A stretch of 64,000 bases of DNA, taken from the NCBI GenBank assembly GCA_009801085.1, contig VNWV01000001.1, positions 5,456,001 to 5,520,000 on the forward strand. The letters are read 5' to 3'. This DNA comes from Lasiodiplodia sp. COLG20. Lineage: Eukaryota; Ascomycota; Dothideomycetes; Botryosphaeriales; Botryosphaeriaceae. The notes below the pieces were generated by a model. The model had not been told where the DNA came from. It saw nothing but the letters and a program-made list of their open reading frames with translations, and made no database searches. The position numbers and the translations under genes are program-made. This document shows, piece by piece, positions 1 through 11,999 of this stretch. The first letter of the stretch is position 1. The number at the start of each line of letters is the position of its first letter.

Positions 1-3000
1 TGTCGCATGCGAGCACCAGGCCTCTGCGCTGATAGGGTGGCACTTCCTGCGGCACTTTTTCCTTGACCGCCGAAAGAATTCTATGCCACAGGGGACGGTC
101 TGCCATCCGTGGCCCATGCCAGAGATCTTAAATCCGATAGGCAATACCAAGCCTCTTTTAACACCCAGATGCTGTAAATCAATTGCACATCAGTGAGGCT
201 TATGCCTCACACCGCTCTGCAAGTAATAACCATCCCTGCATAAGTCTTCCCACAAGCTCGTGATGCGCCTAAATTTTTCACCCTACAGTCCGTGCTGACA
301 AAACTCTTCCCAATCTCTTACCAAATGCTACCCCTTGAAGTAACTCTTACGACTGTCGGGCTCGTTGAATTGCCGCCAGCCGGCTTCGCGTGTGTCGACG
401 GTCAATGTTCATTTACTATTGTTTTGATGGTGACTATTGGCCGATATCGCATGGGTTGATCCCTTCTAATGTGGTTTCAATAAGCAGCATCATGTCGAGT
501 CAGAATGAATCGCAAGCTCTGACAACTTCCGAGTCTGTGTGTCTGGGGGCGCATGGTACTCGGCGGCTACACGTTGATCATGATCATGTGGCTGGCCTGT
601 GGATGCGCATCATGGCTGCCAGCACAACAGCAGCAGCCTGACCGGAATTTCTATGCCCGGGCATAGAGCAACCAACATCTCTCATGCCCGGGCACATCGT
701 GGGCCTCCACATACCTGACGTGAGGGGTAGTACTTGAATCAGCATGGGTAACTCCACTGGAGAAATCGAGTCAGGAACAGAGGGCTGTCGGAGACTGGTT
801 TCCGTCTGTCGACCTTTGGTGAAAAGTTTTTTGCTGTGCTTCGAATCCTCTGACATCACGGCGTGGCTCCCTCTTATTCGCCTGTTCCCCTTTCTTGGAC
901 GCCGTCATCTTGACCGAGACCATCACCAGCCCCCTCCGTGACGTACTAAACATTCATCCGGACCACCTCTTACGTGTTTCCCCATGGCCACTGAACCCGA
1001 TTTGCGCCCGTCGTCTGGGGATCGGCGTGGGGTATCCCTGCAGCATACGGTGAAGGAACGATAGCGTGGTTGGAGGCCAGAAGGAGGCCAACGAAGATAC
1101 CGAATAGGAGTGAGGGGTAGCCCACCCTCATGGAGCTTCTCAGACACCGCCATGTCCCTTGAGGAGGGGCGCCCATCTGTCTCCATCCAGCTATCGGGAC
1201 CAGGAGGCAGCCGCCTCAACAATTCCCCAGGATCACCACACCTGGCCGTATCGATCGGACCCTGGGAGCCAGTGACACCATATCCGGAGACACGCTTGGC
1301 GTAGCACTTTCTCTTGCCCTCTCTTCCGCTCAACAAACCCACGCGTACTACCGGGCCCATCATTCGGACTGACTCTATCGTTGCGGACACCCGGCGAAAT
1401 TTTACGGAGGCGGTGCACTTGCGGTCAATAGCCCGGTGGACCCATCAGCTCGAAGGCGGGGCTGCGTGCCACTTTGACACGAGCGTGCGTGATAGCGGTG
1501 GAGGAGAACTGGACACCTTTGCAAAGACTTGGGCTGTAGGGCATGCAGGGCCACGCATGACTGTGGATGTCCATGGCTTGCCTAGATGCATAGAGGAGCG
1601 CCGGCTGTGAAAATTTGCTCTTAGGCTGGAAAACTCCTCGCAAGATGGAGGCTGGAGGTGGTCAGAAACAATAGGGGCTCCTGCATGTTGGGGCGGCTAA
1701 GCTCCGTGCTTAGAGATCGACTGTGAAACTGTCTCAAAACCGCAGTGAGATCTTTGGCGATATGATGGCTAATAGAGATTTGGCAGATACCGATTGTCAT
1801 AGGCCGGGTCGATTGACTTCACCGCAGCAGTTTTACGGATCTGCCGCATATACATGCTTCAAAGTCACCGTCCACGTAACCTCTGAAGAGACCGAACACC
1901 ATCTCGGTGAATTTACAAAACTCGCCGAGACGAGACGCCGCGCATCACCGACTTTCCTCGCAGGTTGTAGCACCTTGACGATCCCGGACTGGATATATCC
2001 GGAAACAAGCACAAAATGAGCCGCACGAAAGACGTACATTCGTAAGAATGCTTCGCAAGAAGTACTACAGTTTGCTTGCGTGGGTAGTCAGAGCCCACCT
2101 TCGAATTCTGTTGCATGTTTCGAAAGATTACATCTACGTCACAACACTTGTTCCTTTACCTGTGGAACGTGGCCATACGTCCTTTGAAAAAGAGATGCCA
2201 AGAGCCAAGTCTTTTGGACCTGCTGTGCCGCAAGCTCCTGCTTATGAATGTGTGGGGCAGGCGAGACTTGCATGGTGCGGCCACCAGTCGCGACTCAAGT
2301 TCACCCCGGCACCAGAGTCAAGACGCTGCTGTGGAGATACACGCAATTATTGCTTACCAATTGACAAACAAAAAATGCTTGGAAATCAAGCTTACAAGAT
2401 GCGATCAAATTTTACTAAAGCTCCTTTTCGGCACAGCTCAGTCTTCATTGGCTCATACGAGCCGTCATGGAATACCCCGCATATGCAATAACGGTGCGCG
2501 ATTCAGTGAGGGTTGCGTGCAAAGCAGAGCTTTCCTTGATTGGTTCTAATCAAGCCAGCAATAGGCAACAGGCTTCAGTCATGCATGCTCTCTCAATGCT
2601 TCCATGCAAGGCCGTCTCTAGCCTTGTCCAAAACTACCGGTCCAGAATTGACACCACCGATCACAGCCTGGTGGGAGCTTTTTTCCCCTTGATTTCTAGG
2701 AGTCATTCAAGCGTCTAGCCCTTTTGTTCCGTTGTCCGTACGCTCGGTTTATGTCCAATCTTCACGATGTCGTTCGGCTTCGGTATTGCGGCTCTACCGA
2801 GGAGTTATCTTGGAAGCTCAACAGCAATATTTGCAAGGTTTCAAAAAATGCGCTAGAGAGGATTCAATGTCTTAAGAGCAATTTGAAGATCAACATCGAC
2901 ATGCTTGTGCAAGAGGCAAACAATCCCGTCCCCCCGATTGGTAGATGTGGACGATAGGGGGGGGAACGGATGGACCAATACCGGCATTTCATCAGCTTAG

Positions 3001-4457
3001 CGGGTACGGTGATATGGAGGCGAATATAGTCAAACGTGGTTGGAATAGAGTGGTGTTGACAACTCGATAGCTCTCGAAGTGACGCATTGTACTTTGGAGT
3101 CTCGGCTCATCTTTGGCTTGGACCGTGTGCCTCGATCAGATAATCAAGGGACTCATGGAGGGATTTGGAGTTCAAACAATGAGAACGGTATCTCTAATCT
3201 GTATTGTTTCATCTGATAATCACTTTTATGCTGAAGTGATGGCTGGTGCTACTCATGGCTTCCACATCTCGTCCCTTTTCATCCCCCCTTGACTTTCATT
3301 TCAAAATGCTGTTTCAGCCATGACCACTTAACTCTCAGACATGATAGAGAGTCGCATGGTGGTATTACGCGCCTTTTTCGTGGACATTATCAGTATTGTT
3401 TCCGTCGCCATGATACGAGAAAAGGTCTCTTTCTTGAAAACATCCCTTTACGGGACTTGCGACCCGAACACACCAAGTTTGACAGACATGGATACCATGA
3501 TATGAGGCGGATGAGCTGAATGAGCCAAATGAGTGGAATGAGCGGGAGGCGCTAGTAACGGCAGGTATCATTAACTGAACAGCATGTACATATCTCGCTG
3601 ACAGTCTGGATTGCCCTTGCAGCCACTACTGCAAATGAATTTACCGTTTATGATATCCGTCAACTTTGATGCTAATAGCTTGTGGGAAATTCTATTGGTG
3701 ATTTTTAGTTCTGTTTCGTCAAAATGTTAAGATATTGTGGCTTAATGAAGACCAGTCAAAGAACTTTAACAGATTTCGATGAGATCCACAATATGGAATT
3801 TTTCCTTCCTCCAGGACAGCGCAATGTCGTTTGATCGAATTGTAGTGTTAGGACTAAAGTTCGCGTTGAAGCCCATGCCTGTTAAGTTGGTTGTTTGTGG
3901 TTTATTTAGATTTTACGATGCTCTAGAACACTTGAAGCAACTTGTGGATATAGCTACCGCCAGGATAGAGTTCAATGAGAGTTGTACTAATATGACGGTG
4001 CTTGTGTCAGAGAGCTAGAGTATTCAAGTTTTGGCATAGATTTGGAAGTACGGATAAAGCTGCTTACGGATATTTTGGTTAGGTGTTTGAGGTATGGCAT
4101 TTCTGTGAGGGTAACGCAAAGAAATTAGGCCAAATGCCGCTTCAAACGTAAAATACCTTAGCATTCCTGTGAAAACACAGGTGCGAGCCTGCAGCTTAGG
4201 TAGCAGAATACAAAGCAATGCTTCATGAAGTCACTTGGAGAGGTCTGAGCTCAAGCCACAGTGGGGGCCAAAAGAGATCGGCGGGCGCCTTTGAAGAAGA
4301 GGCTTAGCGCCCGTCTCTTGCATCTGCACCTGCATGACGACGACAATCAACCTTCTTTTCTCGTCGCCAAAAGCACTCGACTATCCGATCTAAGTAGTCG
4401 AATACATGACCCAAAAGTTGTCCTTTCCGGTTTCACCCCTATAACCGCTCTCCCCAC
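1..4457. other. Gene-poor left end, no gene recognised
   Basis: I see no open reading frame here with a recognisable domain or a convincing splice-joined model. The longest frames are about 150 codons, overlap one another on both strands and resemble no family I know. The only ordered structure I can point to is the 9-bp tandem repeat at 3502-3546. The stretch could hold promoter and leader DNA of the HET gene that starts at 4458, or decayed sequence. Confidence 0.5.
3502..3546. repeat. Five copies of a 9-bp ATGAG unit
   Basis: Five consecutive 9-nt units each begin with ATGAG and vary in their last four bases (gcgg, ctga, ccaa, tgga, cggg). The array is uninterrupted and lies in apparently non-coding DNA. 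It is probably a small minisatellite; no function is implied. Confidence 0.7.
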
Positions 4458-6815
4458 ATGAACACAGACCTCAGCCTCTCGCTCCGGGACCTCAGTCGCA
4501 CCAGCGGCGCCGACCAGCACCAATCCAAAAAGGACGGCAACAACCTCATCACTCAACTCCTGGACGTCCAGGATCACTACCTCCTCCACAACCTCAAATC
4601 CCTCGCCTGGATCACCAACCTCCAATGCTTGACCACGCACGACCCGCTCGCGCGCAAGCGCAAATCACACCCCGACACCACCTCCCATGACCTCACTGTA
4701 ACCTCAATAGCCCCCACCGCCCGCACCCTCGCCCGCACCACCGTCAACGGCCGCAGCGGCGACTACATCGCCATTTCCTACCCGTGGACCGCCGACGACG
4801 ACGCCGGCGAGGAGCCCAGCAGCAGCAGCACCACCACCACCACCACCACCACCCTCGACAGCCCGGCCACCGGCTCCTGGCGCATCCGCGCCTCCCCCTC
4901 ATTCTCCTCCTCGGCCGCCTCATCGCGCACACCGACCAGCGTCTCGGCAGTGCGCGACGCGGTGCTCGACCGCGCGTGGCGCTGTGCAGAGGCGCTGGGC
5001 TGCGCGCGCCTCTGGATCGACCGGGAGTGCGTGCCGCAGGAGATCGACGACGACGACGATGACGAGAGCGCTGCCGCTGTCGAGAAAGAGCAGGCGTTGA
5101 ACACGATGGATCTGGTGTACCAGCTGAGCGACTGGCCGGTCGCGCTGCTGTTTCGACCGATCGCGGACGAGGTGGATTTGCGGCTGTTCGAGAAGGTGAT
5201 GATGAGGAAGCTGTTGAAGGGCGGGAGCGGGCCGGGGTTCAAGAGTGACGGTGGCGTCGGCAGAGCGGGAGACGAGAGGTTGAAGGATAGCGTGGGTGCG
5301 GAGACGGCGAGGGCGGCGCTGAGGATTTTGAGGGAAGTCACGGATGATCCGTGGTGGGAGCGCGCGTGGACGTTTCAGGAGAATTATTGCGCGGGGCCGA
5401 AGATGAGCTTGTTGATTCCGCTAAAAGACAGGCGGTGGTGGAGGAAGAAGCGGAAGTATGAGTTTTGGCGAACGGGAGATGTGCCGGGAGAGCTAATGGT
5501 GAGCTCGGTCGAGTTCCACAAGGCGGCTACGCGGTTCTGCTTGGCCTACATGAAGAGCGCTTTCGTGTCGAATGAAGAGAAGGACATTTGTCGGACTGTG
5601 ATTCGGAAGGCTGGACGGTATTCATACACCATCTTGTACGATGGGATTTCCAGCGCATCGGATTATTCCCGCACCATGACGACAAGGATCCTGGAGGATA
5701 TTGCGCATCGGAACGCCAGGTTTCGCGCTGATTTGCTGCCAATTGCATCCAACTGCTGCGAGTATGGCGTTCGCCTGGACACCAACCGTCTGAGCAAGTC
5801 AGATATCAGTCTTGCAGTCTGCATACTTGCACTTTGGCTCCTCAATGGCGAGATTTACAAAACCCACGTCGAGAAAACGCCGTCCGAACTCGAGGCCATG
5901 AACGTATTTGAGTATCTCAAGGCAATCTCCTTAGATAACTTCTCCCCACCTCTGCAGAGAGGTCAGCTCACCTTCTTGAAAACTTGCCGTTTTGTCGATG
6001 TACAGCTATCGGAACACGGCGTTACAACCAGCGGCTGGCTGTGGAAACTGGACCACCAAATCTCAACAGATGACCTCAAGTTCCATTCCCTGGATCAACC
6101 TGCACCTCAAAATATCGGCCAAGATGAACCAAAGATCCCGAAATCACCTCTGGAAGCTCTTGGAATTAAGCTTCGACATCTGAAGCATCACAGCTTAGCA
6201 AACCTACTGGAGTCTAAGAATTACTTTTCTGACTTAGAAGAACAAAAGAATGCCGTCGGCGAGGGTACTAAGAGTGAATCTCCTGCGGAAATTCACTTGC
6301 GCACGACGGCGAAAAATCTGGAACGCGGAATTATGAAAGGCTACACGCTTTTCCTTGGTCGCTTATGGGATGCACAGAACGAAGATGACGAGCCAGCAGA
6401 CTCACATACGGCCATTTTCATCGGCGGGCGTGAAGTTCGGGAAAGCGACTACTCTGTCCCCAGTACTCAGAGCTCGTGGAAACATCACTCCGGTGGCCCT
6501 TGTGCAAGGAGAAGCTGCTCCGGGACTCCCGATCTACCGCCACCGACGCAGGAGAGTGTATTGAACTTCGACACGTCGATACCCGCATTTGCCTTCACAG
6601 CTTGGAGCGGAAGATCTGAGGATGATGATCGGAATATCGAAGAAAGCCAAATCGACAAGTATGTCTCGTTGGAAGTTGAAGTTGACGAGGAGATGGCCAA
6701 CGGTATTCCGATTTTGCGGACAAAACGCTGGCTAAACGGTCTTTGTTTCTTCAGTCGGGCCGCAGAAACGGATGTCACATTCGCGTGGCCCCCAGGGCTG
6801 CGGAATGGGACTTGA
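4458..6815 (+). CDS. HET-domain (heterokaryon incompatibility-like) protein, 785 aa
   Basis: The product is a single-exon protein with an N-terminal HET domain, the module of fungal non-self recognition proteins that can trigger incompatibility cell death. Visible HET blocks are YIAISYPW (about residue 105), then LWIDRECVPQE about 90 residues later, a MDLVYQLSDWPVALLF block matching the usual 'M..vY..a' region, and WWERAWTFQENY, which matches the usual W.RaWt.QE block. The domain is swollen by a Ser/Thr run coded by a trinucleotide repeat and by an Asp run just after the WIDRECVPQE block. The remaining 400 residues show no domain I recognise. The first ATG is used. A 16-base A-run follows the stop. 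The specific partner or allele is unknown, and HET domains also occur in genes with no shown incompatibility role. Confidence 0.85.
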   Translation: MNTDLSLSLRDLSRTSGADQHQSKKDGNNLITQLLDVQDHYLLHNLKSLAWITNLQCLTTHDPLARKRKSHPDTTSHDLTVTSIAPTARTLARTTVNGRSGDYIAISYPWTADDDAGEEPSSSSTTTTTTTTLDSPATGSWRIRASPSFSSSAASSRTPTSVSAVRDAVLDRAWRCAEALGCARLWIDRECVPQEIDDDDDDESAAAVEKEQALNTMDLVYQLSDWPVALLFRPIADEVDLRLFEKVMMRKLLKGGSGPGFKSDGGVGRAGDERLKDSVGAETARAALRILREVTDDPWWERAWTFQENYCAGPKMSLLIPLKDRRWWRKKRKYEFWRTGDVPGELMVSSVEFHKAATRFCLAYMKSAFVSNEEKDICRTVIRKAGRYSYTILYDGISSASDYSRTMTTRILEDIAHRNARFRADLLPIASNCCEYGVRLDTNRLSKSDISLAVCILALWLLNGEIYKTHVEKTPSELEAMNVFEYLKAISLDNFSPPLQRGQLTFLKTCRFVDVQLSEHGVTTSGWLWKLDHQISTDDLKFHSLDQPAPQNIGQDEPKIPKSPLEALGIKLRHLKHHSLANLLESKNYFSDLEEQKNAVGEGTKSESPAEIHLRTTAKNLERGIMKGYTLFLGRLWDAQNEDDEPADSHTAIFIGGREVRESDYSVPSTQSSWKHHSGGPCARRSCSGTPDLPPPTQESVLNFDTSIPAFAFTAWSGRSEDDDRNIEESQIDKYVSLEVEVDEEMANGIPILRTKRWLNGLCFFSRAAETDVTFAWPPGLRNGT
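4818..4853 (+). repeat. In-frame AGC/ACC trinucleotide microsatellite
   Basis: Four AGC units followed by eight ACC units encode a Ser4-Thr8 run inside the HET domain of the 4458-6815 gene. The run is in frame, so length changes would add or remove whole residues. It sits between two conserved HET blocks, a position where families usually have a loop. Confidence 0.85.
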
Positions 6816-7438
6816 TGACTGAAATTTTACTCAAAAAAAAAAAAAAAAGCACTTAATTCAGCATGTGGTGGGAGTCGTACGATATGTAGACCCTTTTCGG
6901 AGGATTGCGCACTCGTTCTAGAGACTTGCTTAGTATTATTTTTTAAGAAAGCCTGTGCTACATAGTAATACTACTTCATCTCATGGAGCCAACGATGGAC
7001 TTTGAAACCGTCTGCGATGGATTTGAACTGCAATAATAGCTAAGGTTAACTCAATCGAATGAGTAATGTCGTTTTTGCATGGTAAAATTAGTGAGAGGTA
7101 TGTGAGTGAAGAATCCTCAAAAAAAATCCATAGAATATCTACAGGCAGCGTAGAATATAGGGGTGCGCTGCTAGATGATCAGTAAAGGGCAAACGGAGTG
7201 GCAGTAGGCAGTAAACGGGAGGGAGGCGAATAGCCTGGAATCTATTTCATCTGTCAGTGAAATCAATCACTGGCTTGCCTTGCTACTACTAATTAGTGGT
7301 GGCTTTTGTTTCATGCTTACGGATTTCTGTAAAAGCAAGCTATCATTTGTATCTAAGGTTTCATTTCCTTGTGGCGGTCTATTTCTTCTTTGCCGCTTGT
7401 ACGGGTACTGCTTGAAGCACCCAGCCACCATATCTTCT
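6816..7438. other. Convergent spacer between HET gene and TDP1
   Basis: This is the shared 3' flank of two convergent genes. It has a 16-base A-run at 6833-6848 and is visibly AT-richer than the flanking exons. No gene is seen in it. Confidence 0.5.
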
Positions 7439-9568
7439 TTAAAGTCCCTGCCAGACATAGCCCTTCACATCGGACTCATCATACCTCGTTGTTGCAGACC
7501 ACGGCTCCTCGTTCTCCGCATATGGGGTGAGCGGCAAATCGTACGGCATGCGCCAGCCCACCACAACCTTCTCAACCCTTAAATGGTCACGTCTCAAGTC
7601 CTTCGCCTCCGGCATATCCCTTCCAAACACCGGAAGCATCACCCCCTCCTTTCCTTCTTCGCCTCCAGCCAGTAATCTCGGCCACACTACCACGCCAATC
7701 TCCCAGCTGCAAATCCTGACCTCCTTACCATTCTCTCCGTCTTGCTTATCCTTCCTCCCCTTTTTGGCTTCGCCATCCCCAGTCTTCACAGCGGCAGGGA
7801 GCGCGCCCCACGCCTGCGTTGATAGGTTCGCCGACGTCAACATCGCCCAGTCGATCGTTGTCTGTCTTTCGCCACCATCTCGAGCCGTCGTTGTATACCG
7901 CACGTACGTCTTTATATGCGGCGCTGCTGAACTCCTCAAAGCCGTCATTGGGTTCTTGCTGATGTTCCAGCGGCAGAAATACGGACGCATGTACCCTAGC
8001 TGCTTACGCTGCGCCGCACTCTGCGTTTTAAAGTGGATGGAGCCGCCGGCACGGTAGCCGTCGATGGAGGTGCGGACGTCAGTGACGCTAGGGAAAATGA
8101 TACGGAAGTCTGAAGGTGTTGTTTCCCCTCCGGTTTTGGGACGCAATAAGTTGGAGGCTGGCTTGAAGGAGGAAAAGGCGTTGGTTGGCTGTGCGGATGA
8201 AGATGTGGAAGGAGAAAAAGAGGGCGGGGATGGAATTCCTTTGCTACTCTCCAGGATGGAGCGGAAATGCTCTAACCATATGCCGGATTGGTCAAGCGTT
8301 GCTATCGAGGAGACCTGGGCGACGGTCATACTCTTGCTCGGCCGCGTGGTCGAAGCCAGTGGGATCTGGGTGAGCACTTCGCGCAGCCCGACCCAGCCCC
8401 AAGATGTTTGTTCATCGGGGCTTCTTTCATCAAGCTCTACGCGGCGTGGTGCGCTTGCTACAAGTGCAGCGCGGATGGAGGAGAAGTCATAGCGAACGAG
8501 TTGCTTTGTCAAAGCGGCGAGACGCTTTCCATAGGCAGACAAATACCGAAGAAGATCGACCTTGAATCTCAGTCCTGTGCCAATAGAATACTTGACGTTG
8601 CCGATTTCGTTGGCGTTGTTGTCTGCAGTAGATTCTGAAGTATTTTCGGGTAGAAGAGGCAGAAGCGGGGAGCGCCAGACAGCATTGGTCATGTTCGTCC
8701 AGTCCTTAGCGATCATGTTCGCGGTATGAATGACGACTTGTGCCGAATCGTCTGCACGGATGAGGATCATCATTTTGCTGTGATGCGTCCCGAAAGCTTC
8801 AGGCATATAAGCCTGGATGACTTCGAGATTGGGGTACTGCTTGGCCCATTCCGCCAGCATTTGTCTCTGGACATCCTCTCTACGCCAGCTTCCATGTACG
8901 ACCTTGACTCTCATACTGCTCCTTACATCCTCGTCTAGAGAGCCCATCAGGAAATCCACATCAAACATGTAGTTGAACTGCCACATCTCAACGATCAGTG
9001 GATCGCCCACTATATCTCTCAGGGCGATGGTATCTATGTTAGCAGCCGGAGGAAGGTCGCGTATGCGCGTAAGCTGGATTGGCGATGGAACAAACGTCGT
9101 GCCTCTCTGGGTGATTGCTGTAGAAGAGGTCTCCTCCGGTTGATCCTCCGTAGGTGTCACTCTGATGTTCTTTGCTTCAGCCACATGCTGCACCAAACCG
9201 TCCTCCTTCTCTTTCTCAGACTCCACTTCATCCTCATCCTCCGTCTCCACGTCGCTACCAAAAGTGACACTTGCTCTTGTCTCCCTCGTCGCAGGCGGAC
9301 TGACCCTCTTCTCTAAGCTTCTCAACGGCGTCGAGCCATGTTTCTCAGACCAATCCGAGACATCGTCAGCCACAGCCGTCGGAGCGTCATCGTCCCGCTT
9401 CAGCCGCTTCGCCGGCCGTTGTTGGTGGCGCGCGGGGCGGACATGGGCGCCGACCTGGCCCCCACCTCTGCCCTCATCCTCATCCTCGTCCGCCGTGCTG
9501 TCCTCATCGGTCGTACTCTCCAGGTCTTCCTTCGGAGGCGGAAAAGCGGCTCTTCGATTGCGCTGCAT
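7439..9568 (-). CDS. TDP1: Tyrosyl-DNA phosphodiesterase 1
   Basis: TDP1 removes 3'-phosphotyrosyl and other 3' adducts left by trapped topoisomerase I, using two histidines. Both HKD-type motifs are visible: HHSKMMILI and, near the C-terminus, HIKTYVRY. The family's closing region (RMPYDLPLTPY followed by an EPW motif) is also present. The frame is open for 88 codons upstream of the chosen ATG, but that part is basic and low in similarity. The start at 9568 gives 709 aa with a disordered N-terminus rich in Glu, Asp and Lys, as is usual for nuclear TDP1, and a predicted catalytic region from about residue 190. No intron is needed. A longer protein from an ATG at 9832 is possible. Confidence 0.92.
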   Translation of the reverse strand: MQRNRRAAFPPPKEDLESTTDEDSTADEDEDEGRGGGQVGAHVRPARHQQRPAKRLKRDDDAPTAVADDVSDWSEKHGSTPLRSLEKRVSPPATRETRASVTFGSDVETEDEDEVESEKEKEDGLVQHVAEAKNIRVTPTEDQPEETSSTAITQRGTTFVPSPIQLTRIRDLPPAANIDTIALRDIVGDPLIVEMWQFNYMFDVDFLMGSLDEDVRSSMRVKVVHGSWRREDVQRQMLAEWAKQYPNLEVIQAYMPEAFGTHHSKMMILIRADDSAQVVIHTANMIAKDWTNMTNAVWRSPLLPLLPENTSESTADNNANEIGNVKYSIGTGLRFKVDLLRYLSAYGKRLAALTKQLVRYDFSSIRAALVASAPRRVELDERSPDEQTSWGWVGLREVLTQIPLASTTRPSKSMTVAQVSSIATLDQSGIWLEHFRSILESSKGIPSPPSFSPSTSSSAQPTNAFSSFKPASNLLRPKTGGETTPSDFRIIFPSVTDVRTSIDGYRAGGSIHFKTQSAAQRKQLGYMRPYFCRWNISKNPMTALRSSAAPHIKTYVRYTTTARDGGERQTTIDWAMLTSANLSTQAWGALPAAVKTGDGEAKKGRKDKQDGENGKEVRICSWEIGVVVWPRLLAGGEEGKEGVMLPVFGRDMPEAKDLRRDHLRVEKVVVGWRMPYDLPLTPYAENEEPWSATTRYDESDVKGYVWQGL

Positions 9569-10479
9569 GGTGGAAGTGAAAAGTTTCGTTTGCTGCCTTC
9601 GGCGCACGAAGAATGACGTCACGTGCCGTTGCTTTTTCGTGGTGCGGTCGTACCTGATCTGAGGGCACCACCGACGGTGATGACGGCGGCGCGCGTCAGA
9701 AATCGATGTCTCGGCAGCCAGCCAGCCGGGGCGCCCAGAAAGCCGCAGATGCAGGCCGGCTGCTTGGCTGTCAGCGTCTTTGAGGCTATTGGTCGTCCAA
9801 TGTGCTGAACGTCCGTCGGCGGATGCGGCCAAGAGGTTGCTCGAGCGGTAGAATAGCGCAGTGCTGTCTCCCTTGCGTAGTCGCGGGCGTGGCTGGGGGC
9901 GGCGACGAGTTGCCTTTGTCCGCTAGGTCGGGAAGGAATGTCCCGTGGTTGCTGTGCAGCGGCAGGGTCTACGAACGAGCAAAAGCGCACGCGGTTGCTG
10001 GGGGACAGAAGGATTCAGGGCTAGCGCAGTGCGACTCCAACGACAAAGAAGGATGCGGAGTCGGTACAGGATCAAGTCCCTGTGTCGCCTGCATTCGCTG
10101 CATACACACGTAAGACTGCGAGTGCACTATTTTCAGCACTTGCTGTTTAAGTCTGAAAGAACGGGAGGAAGTCACGACCGTATTTTGGCATTGGCAAATG
10201 AGTGAGCGATGAATGTGTCACAGTGATGTGACTCTCAATTTCTAACTATAACCATTAGAGTTGCAATTCGCAATTCGAAATGTCCGCCCAATCCGTGCTC
10301 TCTTTGAGAACTACGGTACGTGAGATACAGTCTCACCCTGTGAAAATAGAAAAAGCCCGCTACCTTCCGAAACGCCTCTCTAAAACAAAGTCCAGACTTC
10401 ACTGAACTGTAAAAGACATGTTCAAACTACTGTCCCAACCCTGTGATAATTTTTTCCGATCCGTTAAACTTTATCGCAC
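9569..10479. other. Spacer between OLE1 3' end and TDP1 5' end
   Basis: This stretch holds the upstream region of TDP1 and the 3' flank of OLE1. The part next to TDP1 (9569-9990) stays open in several frames but encodes nothing I recognise. I see no gene. Confidence 0.45.
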
Positions 10480-11972
10480 CTATGCCGCGCCAGCGCTGAC
10501 CATGGGCTGGCGAACCTTGGTAGGCTGCTCACCAGCACGAACCACACGTTGGCCGTGCGAGTCCTTGATGTACTCAACACCCTTGGTCTGGTTGGCGCGC
10601 TTCCAAATCTCGACCTCGCAACCACCGCGGATGACACCAACACGCATGGTGGAAAGCAGGTTGTGGGCGGCGTTGGAGTGGTCGTAGACACCACCGTTGA
10701 ACATGGCGGTGGCGTCCTTGCCGAGACCGGAGCGGATCATTGCCTTGCCACCGGGGTGATCTTGGATGAAGTCGGTAACGTCGTGGACAACGCCGGCAAT
10801 CGCAATAAGACCACGGCCGTTCTTGGCTTGGTCCACGTAGTCGTCCCACTCCATGACGGGAAGCTGGTCGAGAGGGACACCCCAGTCGAGCTTGGCACGC
10901 TTCTGGTCAAGCTTCTTCTGAGCCTGCTGGACACGGCCCTTCTCAATCTCGTTGGCGCGGAACTGCTTCAGGTCGTAGGCAAGGCCGAGCTGCTTCCAGG
11001 TCCAGATGCACCACTTGGTGGGGTCGTACTGGAACCACTCGATGGCGTTACGGTAGTCGCTGGGGAACTCGTGGTGGAAGTTGTGGTAGCCCTCACCGAG
11101 AGTGACCAGAGCCGTCAGGACGTGGTCACGAGGAGAGTTGCGGTCATCGAAGGGCTGGTCACCAAGCCAGTGGGCAAGGGAGTTGACGCAGAAGGTGGCC
11201 TGCTGGACGAAGAAGATGCGGAGGATACCGCCGTAGATGAAACCGCCCTTCCAGTCACCCCAGCCGAGACCGGCGACCATAGTGGGGAAGATCAAGCTCA
11301 TGAAGAGGACGAGCTTGACGTAGTGGCGGTGCTGGAAGACAACAACAGGGTCGTCATTCAGATCCGAAATATCGGTCCGGCCAATCCTCTTCGGGTTCTG
11401 CTTCATGACCATCCAACCGATGTGCGAGTACAGGAGGCCCCTAGAACGAAGGTTAGAAGAGTAACGTGACAGACTGGACGATGAACATACTTATGGACGG
11501 AGTAGGGGTCCTTGTCCGTGTCAGTGTAGCGGTGGTGAGCACGGTGGTTGCGAGACCACCACCTGATGGAGCCCTCAACAGCACCGGCACCGACGAGAGC
11601 AAGGAAAATCTGCAGAGGCAGAGTGGCCTTGAAGGAAGTGTGAGACCAGAGACGGTGGTATCCGGCAGTGATGCCAAGACCAGTCCAGTAATAGTAAAGG
11701 ACAGACCAAAGGAGCGTCTTGAGGGTCAGAGGAGTCCAGAAAGCGGCGATGCAGCCCATCAACGGAATACCGCCGATGAAGAAGCAGTTGAGCCAGTCGA
11801 CATGCTTGTACCAGTTCTGACGGGTGATGGGGTACTCGGTGATGTGCTTCTTGGCCGCGTCGTACTTCGGGTTGCGGTTGGGCTCCGAAGTCTTCGCCAT
11901 GGACGAAGGCTGCTCCGAGAGGAACTCGGGCTTAACGGCCTCGTCGCCGGCAACAGGCTGGTGCGAGGGCAT
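10480..11972 (-). CDS. OLE1: Acyl-CoA delta-9 desaturase with C-terminal cytochrome b5
   Basis: This ER-membrane enzyme introduces the delta-9 double bond into palmitoyl- and stearoyl-CoA, taking electrons through its own cytochrome b5 domain. Exons are 11491-11972 and 10480-11440, with a 50-bp intron (11441-11490, GTATGT...CTAG) that joins in phase to give 480 aa. The three iron-binding histidine boxes are present: HRLWSH (about residue 105), HRAHH (about 140) and HNFHH (about 280). Hydrophobic pairs of helices surround them. The b5 domain near residue 390 has the heme motif HPGGK and a second histidine in YDHSNAAH. The frame is open for 211 codons upstream of the chosen ATG, but that part is not desaturase-like; the start at 11972 leads directly into the conserved region. 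The leader is CT-rich. Confidence is very high. Confidence 0.96.
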
Positions 11973-11999
11973 GGTTGTAGTGGACGGCGTCAGCAGCAA

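Noticed and set aside
923..1390. 155-codon minus-strand frame near the left end
   Set aside because: No domain, and overlapping frames on both strands are similarly open in this GC-rich part.
10549..11469. 306-codon plus-strand frame antisense to OLE1
   Set aside because: It is a Val/Gly/Glu-rich mirror of GC-rich desaturase codons with no domain; the minus-strand protein is unmistakable.
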